From contig KZ111146.1 in NCBI GenBank assembly GCA_002077045.2, positions 838,293 to 902,292 of the forward strand: a stretch of DNA of 64,000 nt, read 5' to 3'. How positions within the stretch are numbered: position 1 is the first letter of the stretch; each line of letters opens with the position of its first letter. The translations under genes were made by a program, and so were the position numbers. Source of the DNA: Rachicladosporium sp. CCFEE 5018. Taxonomy: Eukaryota; Ascomycota; Dothideomycetes; Cladosporiales; Cladosporiaceae. Below, piece after piece: positions 10,616 to 22,120 of this stretch. The notes under the pieces are model-generated. The model searched no databases, was not told the DNA's origin, and saw only the letters and a program-made list of their open reading frames with translations.

Positions 10616-11911
10616 TCACTCTTTCTTCCCACTTAACAATTCCTCGGCATCTTTGTTCCTTGTCCCCAAACTTCCACTCCTCTCGCTCTCCACCAGAGGC
10701 TTGCTCGGCTCACTTATACTGCCCCTCGCCTTCGCTTTCAGCCTTTCGGTATCCTCCTTCCTAGTGTCCTCAGCTTTATCATTCCCTTCATCATCGTCCC
10801 CGAGCGAGAAGGGATCATTGTCTTCCTCCGGATGAGGTTGTACAGAGGTCAAGGGCTGCCATTTCTTTGCGTTCTTGTCGTCTGTCGAGGGTCGACCGGA
10901 GCGGTCGAAGGCTTCGATCTCGTCGACTGGTCCGCTCTGGGGAGGTGCAGGTGTGGGTTTGAAGAGATCGGGGTTAGCTTGTTTGCGGGAGCTTGTGCGG
11001 GGGGGTTGGGGTGGTGCTGCACAAGTGTTAGTTCAATATACCGACGTATCAAAGCAGAGGCGACACATACGAGCTTCCTCATCCCTCAGCTCCAGCCGAC
11101 TGAATTCGTCATCCCCAAGTACATGTGGATCGGCATCGTATCTCTGCTGCTCGACACTCCGCCTCTGCTGATCCGCGCCCTTCCTGATCCCATACATCTG
11201 CTCGCTCTGACTCGACCCAAAGTTCTGCCTTCCCTGCTGTGGCGGTCGCCCAGATCCAGAGTACAGATCCTCCTCTTCGTCTTCACCATCGATCTTCTTC
11301 TTGAAGTTGGTAATCCATGAGTTAACCACTTTCTGCGTCTCGATGAAGCCTTGCTGGATGTTGCGACCGATCTCAGGCAGCTCATCGTCGAAGAAGCTGC
11401 GATCTTGCTCATCTCGTTCATTTGGACGGGGCTGCTGATTTGGAGCGCGACGGCCAGGCTCCCTTTGATTGTATTGGTTGCCTCGTGGTGCCTGGTTGTT
11501 GTACTGCTCCGCTAGCCGTCTTGCATACTGCTCGTCTTGCTCCAGCTGTGTTTGAGGCACTCTTTGCGTCGGCCGAGGAGGCTGTGCAGGCGGCTCGGGT
11601 TGGAAGTCAGGGTCGCTCATGCCCAGTAAGGCATTGAAGGCCGACTCTACTTGTCCATTTGAAGCTGTAAGAACAGCGCGAACGACTTTCGCATCGATTG
11701 AGGGGAAGGCCTCGATCAATGTATGTTCAGCGCTTTCTTGTGCGCTTGTTGGCCGAGGCGGCTTAGGTGGCGGATTGTCATCGTCTTGCTCTTGAAATGA
11801 GACCTTGGGCTTAGGTTGTGGAGTTTCGTGGCCAAGTGGGCTCACCCGACCAGTCTCCTGCTCTGCCTCAACAGACGGAGCCGGTGGAATTGTCTTGGCT
11901 TGAGAGTCCAT
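10616..11911 (-). CDS. CUE5: CUE-domain ubiquitin-binding autophagy receptor CUE5
   Basis: Two exons, 11911-11071 and 11016-10616, are split by a 54-nt intron (GTATGT donor, ACTAAC branch, CAG acceptor); 413 residues, close to yeast Cue5. The CUE domain at about residues 57-98 has the FP motif (EAFPSID) and the dileucine (NALLGM) that contact ubiquitin. The middle is Gln/Pro/Arg-rich and disordered. The second exon encodes KKWQPLTSV, containing a WxxL sequence that matches the Atg8-interacting motif known in Cue5, followed by an acidic DNDPFSLGDDDE. In yeast this protein links ubiquitinated aggregates to the autophagosome. The tail is charged and Lys-rich. Confidence 0.87.
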
Positions 11912-12813
11912 ATCGAGTTTGTGGGTTTGGAAGTGATTTGGGTGGTTCTCCGGTTTTGGGTATGTCGCGGCCTATAGGTAGCTGCCCGCGCGGACCCTGG
12001 CGTATGCCAAGACATTGACTGTTTGCTCGAGCACTCTCGTGCGACCTACTAATACAATATGCCTGAACAAGTTTATATGTGGTCGCTGCGCCTGGGCTAA
12101 GAGGTGATCGTCACGAGACAAATTTGCACAACACAGCGCCCATACAGTGGGATCCCCAACGGCGATACGAGCTCGACCCGCCGCTGCTAATAACCCGAGG
12201 TGAGCGTGATGCGTCGTAAACAGAGCGGTCTCGCCCTACGGAGCGGGATTCCAAACTCTCGCAGCGATCCCATTCGTTCTATCAAACGGGCTCGTCGCCG
12301 TCAGCTACTGTACGCAACGTTTGCAAGTGCCTAGAGGTCTAAAACGCGAAGGGACTCCGCAGATCATCTCATTGTCGAGCTTGTAAGATTTTCTGCTGCC
12401 TCTGTCCAACGAGGCTACTGCGCACTGAAGGTCCACGAAGCGTTGAGTGTCCACGAAGGCGCAGAGATACAGATCTGTCCCAATCCCAACACCTCAGTTT
12501 ATTGTTTCAACTGTGAGAATGTTCGCGCGATGATGAAATAAAGTCATCGGAATGTTTAAGCATACCCCGGACGCCTCGCTTCCCGCCACGCGGGATGCTA
12601 GATCGGGCATGGCAACCCGAGACAACATTGAGCTCTAATTTCGCCCAGCCTTCCATTGCAGCATTAGCACTGCACAGCAGCGCTCGTCTCTCGTACGCAG
12701 CGTTTCGTCCTGTCATTGACTATCTTGGCTTTGAGCTCTTTACTGGGCCCTGAGACTTGATCCTACCTGGACTTCCCAACACCAACCGGCCTGCGAGGCC
12801 CAACTCACCAACA
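11912..12813. other. intergenic, no gene seen
   Basis: Divergent upstream regions of CUE5 and the cysteine-rich secreted protein. No frame above ~70 codons has any recognisable feature. A small hairpin (TCCCG/CGGGA near 12582) was noticed but is within chance. Confidence 0.5.
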
Positions 12814-13516
12814 ATGCACATGCTTCATCTCGTATCCGCACTCTTATTCCCCTCAACCCTAGCTCTCCAACTCCCACATCTCCAACCCTTCTGGTCGGCC
12901 CTTTCAATATCACTAGATGACTACATACCTCCAACACCCTCAACAACACCGGCACCCGATCTCGACCTCCGGAAACGACAGTACAGCAACACCTGCCCAA
13001 CCTCTTACAAGAATTGCGCAAACCTAGGCGCCTCAAACCTCTGCTGCGCGGCAAACGCAATCTGCTCAGCAGACTTCGCCGGCCATGTAGCCTGCTGCCC
13101 CTCGGGCGCCGCGTGCTCGGGGACGATCAGCGGTGTGATAACGAGTGGGACGGTGGATCCGAGTGGGAATCTCATAGGAGGTGGAGGTGCGATAGCGACG
13201 ACGACACAGCAGACAGGATTGGCGGGGGTGGGCGGAACGACAACGACACAGGCGTTTCAGACGGCGACTACGACGGGAGGGAATGGGTTGGTGGTTGCTA
13301 GTACGCAGCCGACTGTGGGGACAGATAGTGGACAGGCGACGGGGAGTGGGTTTGTGCTTGTGGGGAGTAGTACGGTTGCGACGCCGGGCGCTGGAATGAG
13401 GAGGGCCGAGATCGTGAGTACCTACAAGTTTGATGCGGGAAAACGTTGCGCTAACGAATCGACAGCCGATGGTGATAAGAGGCATATTGAGAGTACTGGA
13501 GTACATACCGCTTTGA
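12814..13516 (+). CDS. secreted cysteine-rich protein, probably GPI-anchored
   Basis: Two exons, 12814-13413 and 13466-13516, joined in phase 0 across a 52-nt intron (GTGAGT, GCTAAC branch, CAG); 216 residues. Residues 1-18 form a signal peptide. A Lys-Arg at 54-55 (LDLRKRQ) looks like a Kex2 processing site. Eight cysteines fall within residues 61-101, including two CC pairs (C61, C68, C77, C78, C84, C94, C95, C101). A long Gly/Thr/Ser-rich stretch then fits a glycosylated wall-spanning stalk. The short second exon gives a mildly hydrophobic tail (PMVIRGILRVLEYIPL), consistent with a GPI signal but weak. It resembles fungal GPI-anchored Ser/Thr-rich surface proteins. Role in wall or host interaction unknown. 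Confidence 0.72.
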
Positions 13517-14361
13517 GATTGGGACTGTCACGACTGATGAGCTGTTTATATACCACCTGTACAGCTGCGCATTACTCTGAGCCCGCACCGGTTTTATCGC
13601 AACTCCGGGTGACCGGATCAATTCTGCGAACCCGAAGCTCGTGGAACTGCTGCCACTTCACCGACGAATGACATCGAGCTGACATGCCATCGCCAGGAAG
13701 TGTTCCCGCTGCATTCACTCAGGTGTCGAGATCATGTGTCGAGCGATCATCGAACTGCGTATCGGTCTCAATGATCTCCAAGCGGGTGTGCATCGGCTGT
13801 AGGAGCTCCCGGACGCGTCCTATGTGCAAACGGAGACTTCACCAAGGACCCGGATCGATGATGAGTCGAATCTCGCGCATGACTACACAGGGACGAGGCA
13901 AAGCTCCATGGTGACTACCCGAGGACTGCGCCTCAAGCTGCGCAGAACGAGGCAGCACTTTGCAGAGGAAAGCTCGTTTGCTAGACATGTACGTGCCCAT
14001 GTCTGGTGGCGCTGCTCATGTTGTTCTCTGGACCAGTCGAGAGCCACGACACCATACTGGTGTTGCGCCTAACATACTTGGAGCAGGATCACTGATTTGT
14101 ACTTCCTGCCTGCACTTGCGTCTAAACTTGACATCGATGAAGTGAGGCCGTTCCTCGTCTCGTACCCTTCTACTTCTTAGTCGTCCGTCCTATATAGACA
14201 TATATAAGCATGTGTTTCTTGAGCTTCAAGTGTATCTGCTCAAAGTAGTTCATATACGCTAGCCACGGGCGTAGCCGCCAGACTTAGCCGAGCTCCACGG
14301 AATACCTCCGACCACGGAATGGTCGCGCATTCTCGACATCATATCAACACTCGCAGTGCCA
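13517..14361. other. intergenic, no gene seen
   Basis: Downstream of the secreted protein and upstream of the Zn2Cys6 regulator. An AT-rich block near 14190-14215 (tatatagacatatataag) is TATA-like, about 150 bases before the regulator's ATG. Short frames here show no family features. Confidence 0.5.
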
Positions 14362-16870
14362 ATGGACGCCAATATTGCTCGAGCGTTGCCACCGCTCAGT
14401 CACAGCGACTTGACGACAGGTCAGGCGCTGCAGCAGTATGATCACAGCCAAGATGTCAGTACGGGCAACAAGAGGAAGTCGGAGGATGGGCAGCAGGGCA
14501 TGTCCAAGGCGAAGAGGTCGCGATACATATCGCTTGCCTGGTGAGGGTCAGAAGCTCCCTCGTCTAGTTGGTGACTGACGGAGGTAACAGCAACGAATGC
14601 AAGCGGCGGAAAATAAAGTGCAATGGTCAGACACCTTGTCAGCGATGCGGAAACTTGAGTCTGGAGTGCGTGTATGCACCAAACTGCTGCAATGGCTTCA
14701 GAGATACAGAAGAGTATAGACAGATGGCCGACCATATGTCCTTCCTCCAGCAGCAGGTCGGCATCTTGCACAATAGCTTGAACGAAATGCGAGCGGCCAT
14801 GGGTCTGCCCCTTCTTCCGGGACCGCAAATGGATGTACAGCAACAAGACTCAGCGCAACGGCCAGGGGAGCAAGGCGCGCCAATCGATCCATCGCTTCAT
14901 GGTGTGGAAGGCTACGATCAGCGAGCACAGTATCCTGGATCGCAGCCACCACCTGCACCAATGTCGTACGGCGGTTCACCCTCGCTCAACCGCAACAGAA
15001 CAATGTCGCAGACCGCACCTCTACAGCCAGCTTTTCGAGGTCCTACCAGCACCGAGTTCAACTTCGAAGTCGCCAAGCACAGTCTGCAGACCATGGGCAT
15101 CCATTCATTGACAGAGCAGGGCCAGAATGGCAGTGCAGATGTTTCGAGCGGCGCGTCGCCTCTCAGGGATCCTGCCGATGAGGAAATGCGTATGCAACTC
15201 ATTAAGCAGGTGCACGAGACTAAGGACCCTATCTGGACTATACCCAAGCAGGAAGCGTTACGGCTATGCGAGGTGTACGAGGATGAGATGGGCCTCATGT
15301 ATCCCATATTGGACATGACAACTATCAAAACCTACGTGGAGCGACTGTATGCCTTCATGGACGCAATGAGACGCAGTGGCGTCATGCAACAGGGTATGCC
15401 TGGAGCTGATGCGCTAGATGATGAGAATACCAATGTTCTGAAGCTGATCATTGCATGCGCCATGACTTTGGAGGGTTCTGGACGCAGCGAGAAAGGCGAG
15501 AAGATGTTCGCGCATGTTCAGTCTTCGTTAGACTACGCCCTATCTGGGAGGACGGACATCAAGTCAATACAACTTCTTACCATTACAGTGAGTCGCAATG
15601 TCTAGGCTTCAAACCTGGTCCTGAGTCGAGTGTACTAATCGACGCACAGGCTATATACGAGTTCCACCGAGACAACGAAGACGCTTCTTGGCGCATCATC
15701 GGGATGGCCGCACGTGCATGCATCGAGCGAGGACTACACCGACGTGAGACCTACGACACGATGCCAGATGATGCATCGCGCTCTGAAGCACTACTGCTGT
15801 TCTGGAGTGTCTATGTGCTAGATCGTCGATGGAGCTTTGGCACGGGCAAGCCGTTCGCCCTGCAGGATATTGACATTGACCGCCAGGTTCCGCGTCCAGA
15901 ATCGCGGTCACCGTACCTCTCTGCGATGGTGCGCTACTGCGAAGTTGGAGGCGAAGTTTGGAACAACACCTCCAACGCCACCGGTGGTACTGGCGCGATT
16001 GACAAGGACAAGATGAATTACCTTGACTACCAGATCAATCAGTGGCAGCGAACACTACCAGCATCTCTGCAGTATCATCCTCCGACGCAATCGGGTCAAC
16101 CGCAGTCTCCCGAGCCGCCCGCCTCTCGTGCGGCTCATCGCCTTCAGATAGTCCTCTACCTGCGCGCGAATCAGATGCGTACCCATATCTACCGTCCGGT
16201 CCTCCACAGCGCAACGAGTATCATCTCGCATCGTGCTCAGGCCCAGACAGTCGTTGATATAGCTAAGGACACTATTCGTGTGCTGACCCTCACCAATCAG
16301 ACCTCGGATTTGTATCGGACGCAGCAGATCCTATTCAACGCGTTCCTGACATCTGCGTTGGCAGTGCTATTTCTCGCTGTGAGCCATACGCCCGCCATAT
16401 TCGCCGAGGATGTTCGCCAGGAGTTCTTCTCCGCACTGGAGCTCGTTCGCGCCTTCAGCAAAGACAGTTTCGTTAGCAAGAAGCTATGGCGTACTCTGCG
16501 CGGACTGAAAGAAGTCGGACCCAAGCTCGGACTACTAGCCATCGACTCCAAGCATGGCTCCGAGCCTGATCCAAGTCGCAGCGCTGCGGTCGCCATGGCG
16601 GGCTTGCGTGCGGGACTGAACGGGCAGGAGGACGTGTACGCGGAGACGGTAGGTCACGCACAGCCATGGCCTGCTGAAGGAAACAGCAGTAGCCCGGAGA
16701 ACATGGCCAACGACTTTGCGAGCCTTTTCGAGGCTGCGGGTAGTCTGGCCAGTATCGGACAGGGTCAGCACCGGCCAAGTGGTGGCGGAGGCAGTCGAGG
16801 TGGTTATGAGGGTGGAGTGCAGGGAGGCGGAGCGGAGGATCTAAGTGGGGTGCTGAGGGAGTTGTTCTGA
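14362..16870 (+). CDS. Zn2Cys6 fungal transcription factor
   Basis: Three exons, 14362-14540, 14591-15587 and 15650-16870; 798 residues. The introns are 50 and 62 nt, the latter with TACTAAT before its CAG. The zinc cluster is canonical: C60-x2-C63-x6-C70-x5-C76-x2-C79-x6-C86, with the first intron splitting the codon of C60. A basic KRSR precedes it, and a heptad-like dimerisation helix follows (EYRQMADHMSFLQQQVGIL). The middle homology region contains FWSVYVLDRRWSFGTGKPFALQD, typical of the Fungal_trans domain. Such proteins bind CGG half-sites as dimers. The C-terminus is Gly-rich. The regulated pathway cannot be told from sequence or neighbours. Confidence 0.88.
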
Positions 16871-17530
16871 TAAATAGGCATGTTGTCTCTGTGGCGCTAT
16901 GGAGAACTAGGATGTCTCACGTCCACAATTGCATAAACTGCATTTGTTCACGTGGCGTAGATGATCCAAGCAAGCCACGCGCGTCCCGTAGCTCTCTACT
17001 GGGTGAGACAGTCGGTGCCGAACTCTCGGCAGATGGGGCTTGAAGTCTAACTTTCGCAACCGGGGCGGACCTAACAGACCAGGATGTTGACGAGATCTGG
17101 GCTTGTTAGACGTTGTTCTGATACTGCGACTACAAGCGACTCCGCTATCTGAGTCTGCCTGTTCAAGTAGAGTAGCACAAGGTGGGACTGTCATCGATGG
17201 TCCGGCACTGGTCGTCTCATGCAGCGTGCCGCTAGGGCACACGCAACGCAGCCCCATGAATCGCCCTCAAGGGGTCCCTGCAGCGATCAATCTCGCCAAC
17301 CAACGCTGCCAGCACACCACTAGCCCGCTGACCCGTCGTCGACGTGACTTCTTCTTCGCCCATGTAGTCTACCGCACCGTACTGTCGCCCAATGTCGACG
17401 ATGTCTTGATTCCATCAATACCCAATCTAGCCAAACGTCCGCGGGTAGCCTGATCGCCGGCGCATGCATAAGCGAAGCCCCGTTGTATGTCCCTTCGCGC
17501 CGGCCCTCGAGGCTGAAAACGAAGTGAGCA
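16871..17530. other. intergenic, no gene seen
   Basis: Between the regulator's stop and the hydrolase ATG. Small frames on both strands have no supporting features. Confidence 0.5.
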
Positions 17531-20500
17531 ATGCAGCATAGTGGCAAAAGCGTGCCATTGCACCTGCAGGAACAAAGATGGCATGGCACAGAGAGATCAC
17601 CAAAGCCATCGCGACCGCAGAAACGACAAAAGGACCCGAATCGCGTTAAGAGTCGGCCAGCTGATCCAGCGGTGATTGGGGCGATATTGGACAGCTTCGA
17701 GGCTTTGCATGCGCCGATAGGAGGTGTAGCGTCGGCAGACTACGATCGCCTATCTACAGAGAGCAGTGTGAGGGGGAGGTCACGAAACCGAGCGGACACA
17801 GATGAATCTTTGGCCAGTGGACCGAGTATACCCTTTGTGTTCGCCTCGGCGCCCAGTTTTGGGACGCCGAAGCGTGGTAGAAGTGCGGCGAGGGGAGACG
17901 AGGATGAAGATGATGCAGCTTTGCCACCGATCATACCTACCACGCGCTCTCCCTCAGTACTTTCGCTGCAGTCGCAGGCGAATGGGAGTCTGAGGCCGAC
18001 ATCAATCGCGTCGCGGAGGAGCTCTACGATTTCAACGCAGCAGGATAGTCTGGGGGCGAATCCCAAGTTGAGCGCGGAGAGCTGGATCAAGCATAGCATA
18101 CAGCATTCGGTTGGCACGGCGCAGGCGATGAGGAACTTGGGGAGGATAGATTCGCAGGAGAGTCTGAGGAACGTTACAGGGGCGAGCATCATGGGATGGG
18201 ACGATATACGGCTTGGGAGTGTGCCTGGGCTGGCGAGAGGGAGGGATAGGCTGTACCTTGAAGAGGATGACGATGGGAGTGACACGTCGACTGGACAGAG
18301 CGCACCAGTTTCACCGAATGTGCGAGAGGTCAAACCGGAAACTCCTGTGAGGGTGAAGAAGGACATCCCAAGACGACCGGTGTTGGCTGTGCATGTGTCG
18401 CCGAAGGCTTCCCTGATTGCGGATTCGGTGCCTTTGCGGACTTCCTCATTACGACAGCCGAGCAGTGTGCCGCCGAAGGTGAAGAAGTTGCCAACTCCCA
18501 TGAAGCGTAGTGACACGGATCATTCAGTGGGCTCGAACAAGGTAGCGGAAATATCCGACACGAGCTGGGCTGATCTAGGCGAGGACGATAGCACCGTGAA
18601 GCGTATCATGGAGCTGCGAAAGAAGCGCGAGACTAGACTACTCGAGTCGGACGCAGACCTCATGGCCGAGAATCTTGATTTCATGCCAACGTCTGCGCCG
18701 GTCAGCCCTACCTCGAGATTGGAAGCAGAGATACTGACACCTGGTTACCGAACAAGACCGGGACCTGATCGGTCACGCACAGAGCCCGCGCCCAAAGCTA
18801 GAGCAATGCTTGGCATCAGTCCAGACACCAATCGACCATTGCTTACCCCGACGCAAAGTCGAAATGTCAGTGCATCGCCAGAGCTTATTCGTACCTCGCC
18901 ACCCAAACGGGCAATGTCGGCGGTCGACCGTCCAGGCAGCGCTGCTTCTGCGACTTCACCCATCGCGCTTGAGTACTCTTATCTACATGCAGTGAGTGCG
19001 ATGCAACGAACCGAGCAAGACAGTATATCGCCACTGCAGAACGCACGCACAAGCATCGAGACGAATGGTAAACCAAGTATGAGTCTGCAGCGGCGATCGC
19101 TCATTGTTAAGCGTTCGGCTTCTCAATCTGAAGGTTCGCCCTACACGCGACCGATATCACGTGGCCGGACGAGCACATCGCAGAATCGATGGACGACTGT
19201 GCTACATCCTGATGTACCACTGGACTTTGCCAAGAAACGCGACAGGCGGAAGTCAATGACTGACGCAGCGCGCAATGGACGTGCTGGACCAGATGCATCA
19301 GAGTCGCCGCATCGGCGGGACAGTGTAGAGGATGCTGTGATGGACTACTTGGGTGCGCCGCGATTTAATCAACAACTTGTACACTCACCCAGTGGACGAA
19401 TCATCAGCTTCTCCGAGGTTGGCGATCCCGAAGGCTCTGCGGTCTTCATCTGCGTCGGCATGGGCTTGACGCGCTATGTCACAGCCTTCTACGACGAACT
19501 GGCCACAACACTCCGATTACGTCTGATCACACTGGAGCGACCTGGTGTAGGTGGCAGCTCGCCTCATCCTCCAGGCGATAGAAGTGGGCCCTTGAATTGG
19601 TCAGACGACTTGCTCACAGTCTGCGAGCACCTTCACATCGAGCACTTCAGTCTTCTTGCGCACTCGGCGGGCGCAGTTTACGCGCTAGCCACAGCTTTGA
19701 CTCTTCCGGACATGATCCAAGGCAAAGTGCACCTCCTTGCACCCTGGATCCCTCCCAGCCAGCTCGCCATCCTGTCATCTTCGAAGGACACAACAACATC
19801 CTCAGGCGCCTTGCCACGGAGTCAACGCTTCCTCCGCGTTCTGCCAACTCCGTTACTCCGCGCCGTGAACTCCTCCTTCATGAACGCGGCCTCCCTACAA
19901 CCAGCCGATAAGCGCAAATCCGCCGAAACCTCAAGCTACGCCTCACCTACACGCTCCAAACGCAATTCCATCTCCGTCTCCTCAGCCGATCGCCCGGATC
20001 CTCTGTCGCGTCGCGAAAGCCTGATGCTACTGGACAACTTCAACGCTACCTCAAACCCGATGTCCTCTTTCTTGCTGAAGCTCTCAGACCCCTTAGAGCC
20101 ACCGACACGCCGCTCCAGCTCCATCATGCTGACAGCGACAGCCACGCCTACGGACCCGGAGTTCAGCTTCGCATCCACGGGTCTGAATGCCGCTGAGCAT
20201 GCCGAGCGAGAACGACAAGCGGAGTTTACTTCGCGGCTTACGCAAAGGACGTGGGAGTTCGCTATCAGGGACAGCAATCCGGCTACGGATTTGCTGGTTT
20301 GTCTCGAGCGAAATAGAGAGGTCGGCTTCCGCTATACTGACGTGTCTGCGGCGGTGATCATCACGCATGGCGCTGAAGACAAAAGGGTACCGGTGGGCAA
20401 TGTCCGGCGACTAGGCGAGGTAATGAACAAGAGTCGACTTGCTGGGGCTGTTGCGAGGGCTGTAGCAGGAAATGGAGATAGGTGGGGGAGCGAGGGAGGG

Positions 20501-20626
20501 TGCGAAGTGAGGGTACTGAATGGGGAAGGACATGGGTTGATGGCCAGCCCCATAATTATGGGCGACGTGTTGACGGAGATTGCTGGGTACTACAGGGAGA
20601 CTAATAACTCAGTCATGGAATGGTAG
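17531..20626 (+). CDS. alpha/beta hydrolase with very long disordered N-terminus
   Basis: A single exon of 1031 residues. About the first 600 are Ser/Pro/Arg-rich and look disordered, with many S/T-P sites. The hydrolase fold begins near residue 603 (YLGAPRFNQ) and includes a strand-rich start (SGRIISFSEVGDPEG) and the ERPGVGGSS turn. The nucleophile elbow is AHSAG with Ser712, where Ala replaces the usual first Gly. An acid candidate lies in HGAEDKRVP and the catalytic His in GEGHGLM near the end. The fold is interrupted by a ~100-residue Ser-rich insertion after the nucleophile. Substrate unknown; the acceptable size of the core suggests an esterase- or lipase-type enzyme, possibly regulated by phosphorylation of its tail. 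Confidence 0.82.
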   Translation: MQHSGKSVPLHLQEQRWHGTERSPKPSRPQKRQKDPNRVKSRPADPAVIGAILDSFEALHAPIGGVASADYDRLSTESSVRGRSRNRADTDESLASGPSIPFVFASAPSFGTPKRGRSAARGDEDEDDAALPPIIPTTRSPSVLSLQSQANGSLRPTSIASRRSSTISTQQDSLGANPKLSAESWIKHSIQHSVGTAQAMRNLGRIDSQESLRNVTGASIMGWDDIRLGSVPGLARGRDRLYLEEDDDGSDTSTGQSAPVSPNVREVKPETPVRVKKDIPRRPVLAVHVSPKASLIADSVPLRTSSLRQPSSVPPKVKKLPTPMKRSDTDHSVGSNKVAEISDTSWADLGEDDSTVKRIMELRKKRETRLLESDADLMAENLDFMPTSAPVSPTSRLEAEILTPGYRTRPGPDRSRTEPAPKARAMLGISPDTNRPLLTPTQSRNVSASPELIRTSPPKRAMSAVDRPGSAASATSPIALEYSYLHAVSAMQRTEQDSISPLQNARTSIETNGKPSMSLQRRSLIVKRSASQSEGSPYTRPISRGRTSTSQNRWTTVLHPDVPLDFAKKRDRRKSMTDAARNGRAGPDASESPHRRDSVEDAVMDYLGAPRFNQQLVHSPSGRIISFSEVGDPEGSAVFICVGMGLTRYVTAFYDELATTLRLRLITLERPGVGGSSPHPPGDRSGPLNWSDDLLTVCEHLHIEHFSLLAHSAGAVYALATALTLPDMIQGKVHLLAPWIPPSQLAILSSSKDTTTSSGALPRSQRFLRVLPTPLLRAVNSSFMNAASLQPADKRKSAETSSYASPTRSKRNSISVSSADRPDPLSRRESLMLLDNFNATSNPMSSFLLKLSDPLEPPTRRSSSIMLTATATPTDPEFSFASTGLNAAEHAERERQAEFTSRLTQRTWEFAIRDSNPATDLLVCLERNREVGFRYTDVSAAVIITHGAEDKRVPVGNVRRLGEVMNKSRLAGAVARAVAGNGDRWGSEGGCEVRVLNGEGHGLMASPIIMGDVLTEIAGYYRETNNSVMEW

Positions 20627-22120
20627 GAACAGCCCGGGTCTGTGACGAGCGCAGCGGGCTGGGAGGAAGAGATGGATGCATATGGAGTCCTGCTGGTTTG
20701 TGTTTGAGGGTGCATGTGTTGATACCCCGGTTGTCGAGCATGCATGTATGTAGATAATGATTGAGCTTTTTGTGCACGAGTCCCCTTCGCCCTATGGCTA
20801 TGTTCAACGCTACTGGATAGTATGACAGCATTATCCCATATCTCGGTTACAGCTAGCCGTACCTGCATGCGGTCCTGAGCTGAGCGGCTAGCAGGCGCGT
20901 TCAGATTTGAGTCGTTGTGCATGCTTCATAGGCCGTGCTTGTTCAACACTCGGCGGCCTCTGCCATACAGATCGTAATGACCATTATGCTCTTCCAAGTG
21001 TTTGAAGGCCCTTGCTGTCGAAGGAAGGAATTCCCGGCTGCCCCTTCCTCGGCGCCACTTCCCTGTACATACGATCTGCAATACCTCCCCCTCTCAGCCT
21101 AGCGCAATTAGTGACACAACCCAAAGAAGCCACAATGTCTCGTCTCTGTTTGAACGTCGCACTCCCACACTTCACCCATCAGACCATCGCAATAACCCGA
21201 GTAGTACACATCGGGTACACCGTCCAGTGGACTCAGGGCCGCTTCGGGATGTTAGGCGAATGCGACGGTAACACGCGCAGCCATTCCATGCAGTGTTAGA
21301 GAATCGACGCCCGCCTTGCACCCTGTCCTCTGGAGCTCAGTCTTCTCTAGCCGCGTTACACGCAGCAAGGTCCGCTGCCCGCTGCATGGGTGTGCGCCAG
21401 CGCCAGCACACTGGGTCCGGGGGATGTGCTGCAGGCTTGCATGGATGATGCGTGTTGCTATATTCTATGTGAGGGCATGGCCCAATGGCGTGGCTTTTTG
21501 CCGGAATTCCCTTGTAAGTGTTTGAGTGGGGTTTGGACGCTACATTCTTCACTTGCCTTTGTGAGGTCGGGGAAAGAATTCGATGATCGGTTTGGTAAGG
21601 TTAATTGTGGCTTGCTTGATTGATTGATAGGAGAGTTGTACCTGTTCACCGCTTGCTGTGCGAGCTGGAGCTGTGGTGGAAGGGGTCTTTTACTTGATTC
21701 TCTTTCTGCACGACTTCGCTTCCTTTGACGCACGGCAGGGCTTCCAGCTTCCATTCAGGTTCGACGCCCGTGTCTGCAGCACTTGCATCAGGCACTGCTT
21801 CCGACTCGCTGGTTTGGGTTATATACACCACAGACGATCTTACGGCTACCCACGTGGCCGGCCACGTTCGCTCCTTCCACGCATAGGAAATTCTGCATCT
21901 GGCGTTGAAGACTTTCACGGACTTCACTGCTCGGGAGCAAACTTGACGGAGTGCATTCGCTTGTGACTGGACGCCTGCTACCCGCTTTCGCATCTTCTAC
22001 CTTGTGATCGTATAACAGCTCTCTTACCGGATCCATTACCAACGATCATTGCGACGAGACCTTCCAAGCAATGCAGTAGCATCGCTATCATCACGATATC
22101 ACGAGACTAACGTCACGATT
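20627..22120. other. large intergenic interval, no gene seen
   Basis: About 1.5 kb with only short, overlapping, featureless frames. Part must be the 5' leader and promoter of the membrane protein gene at 22121. Confidence 0.5.
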
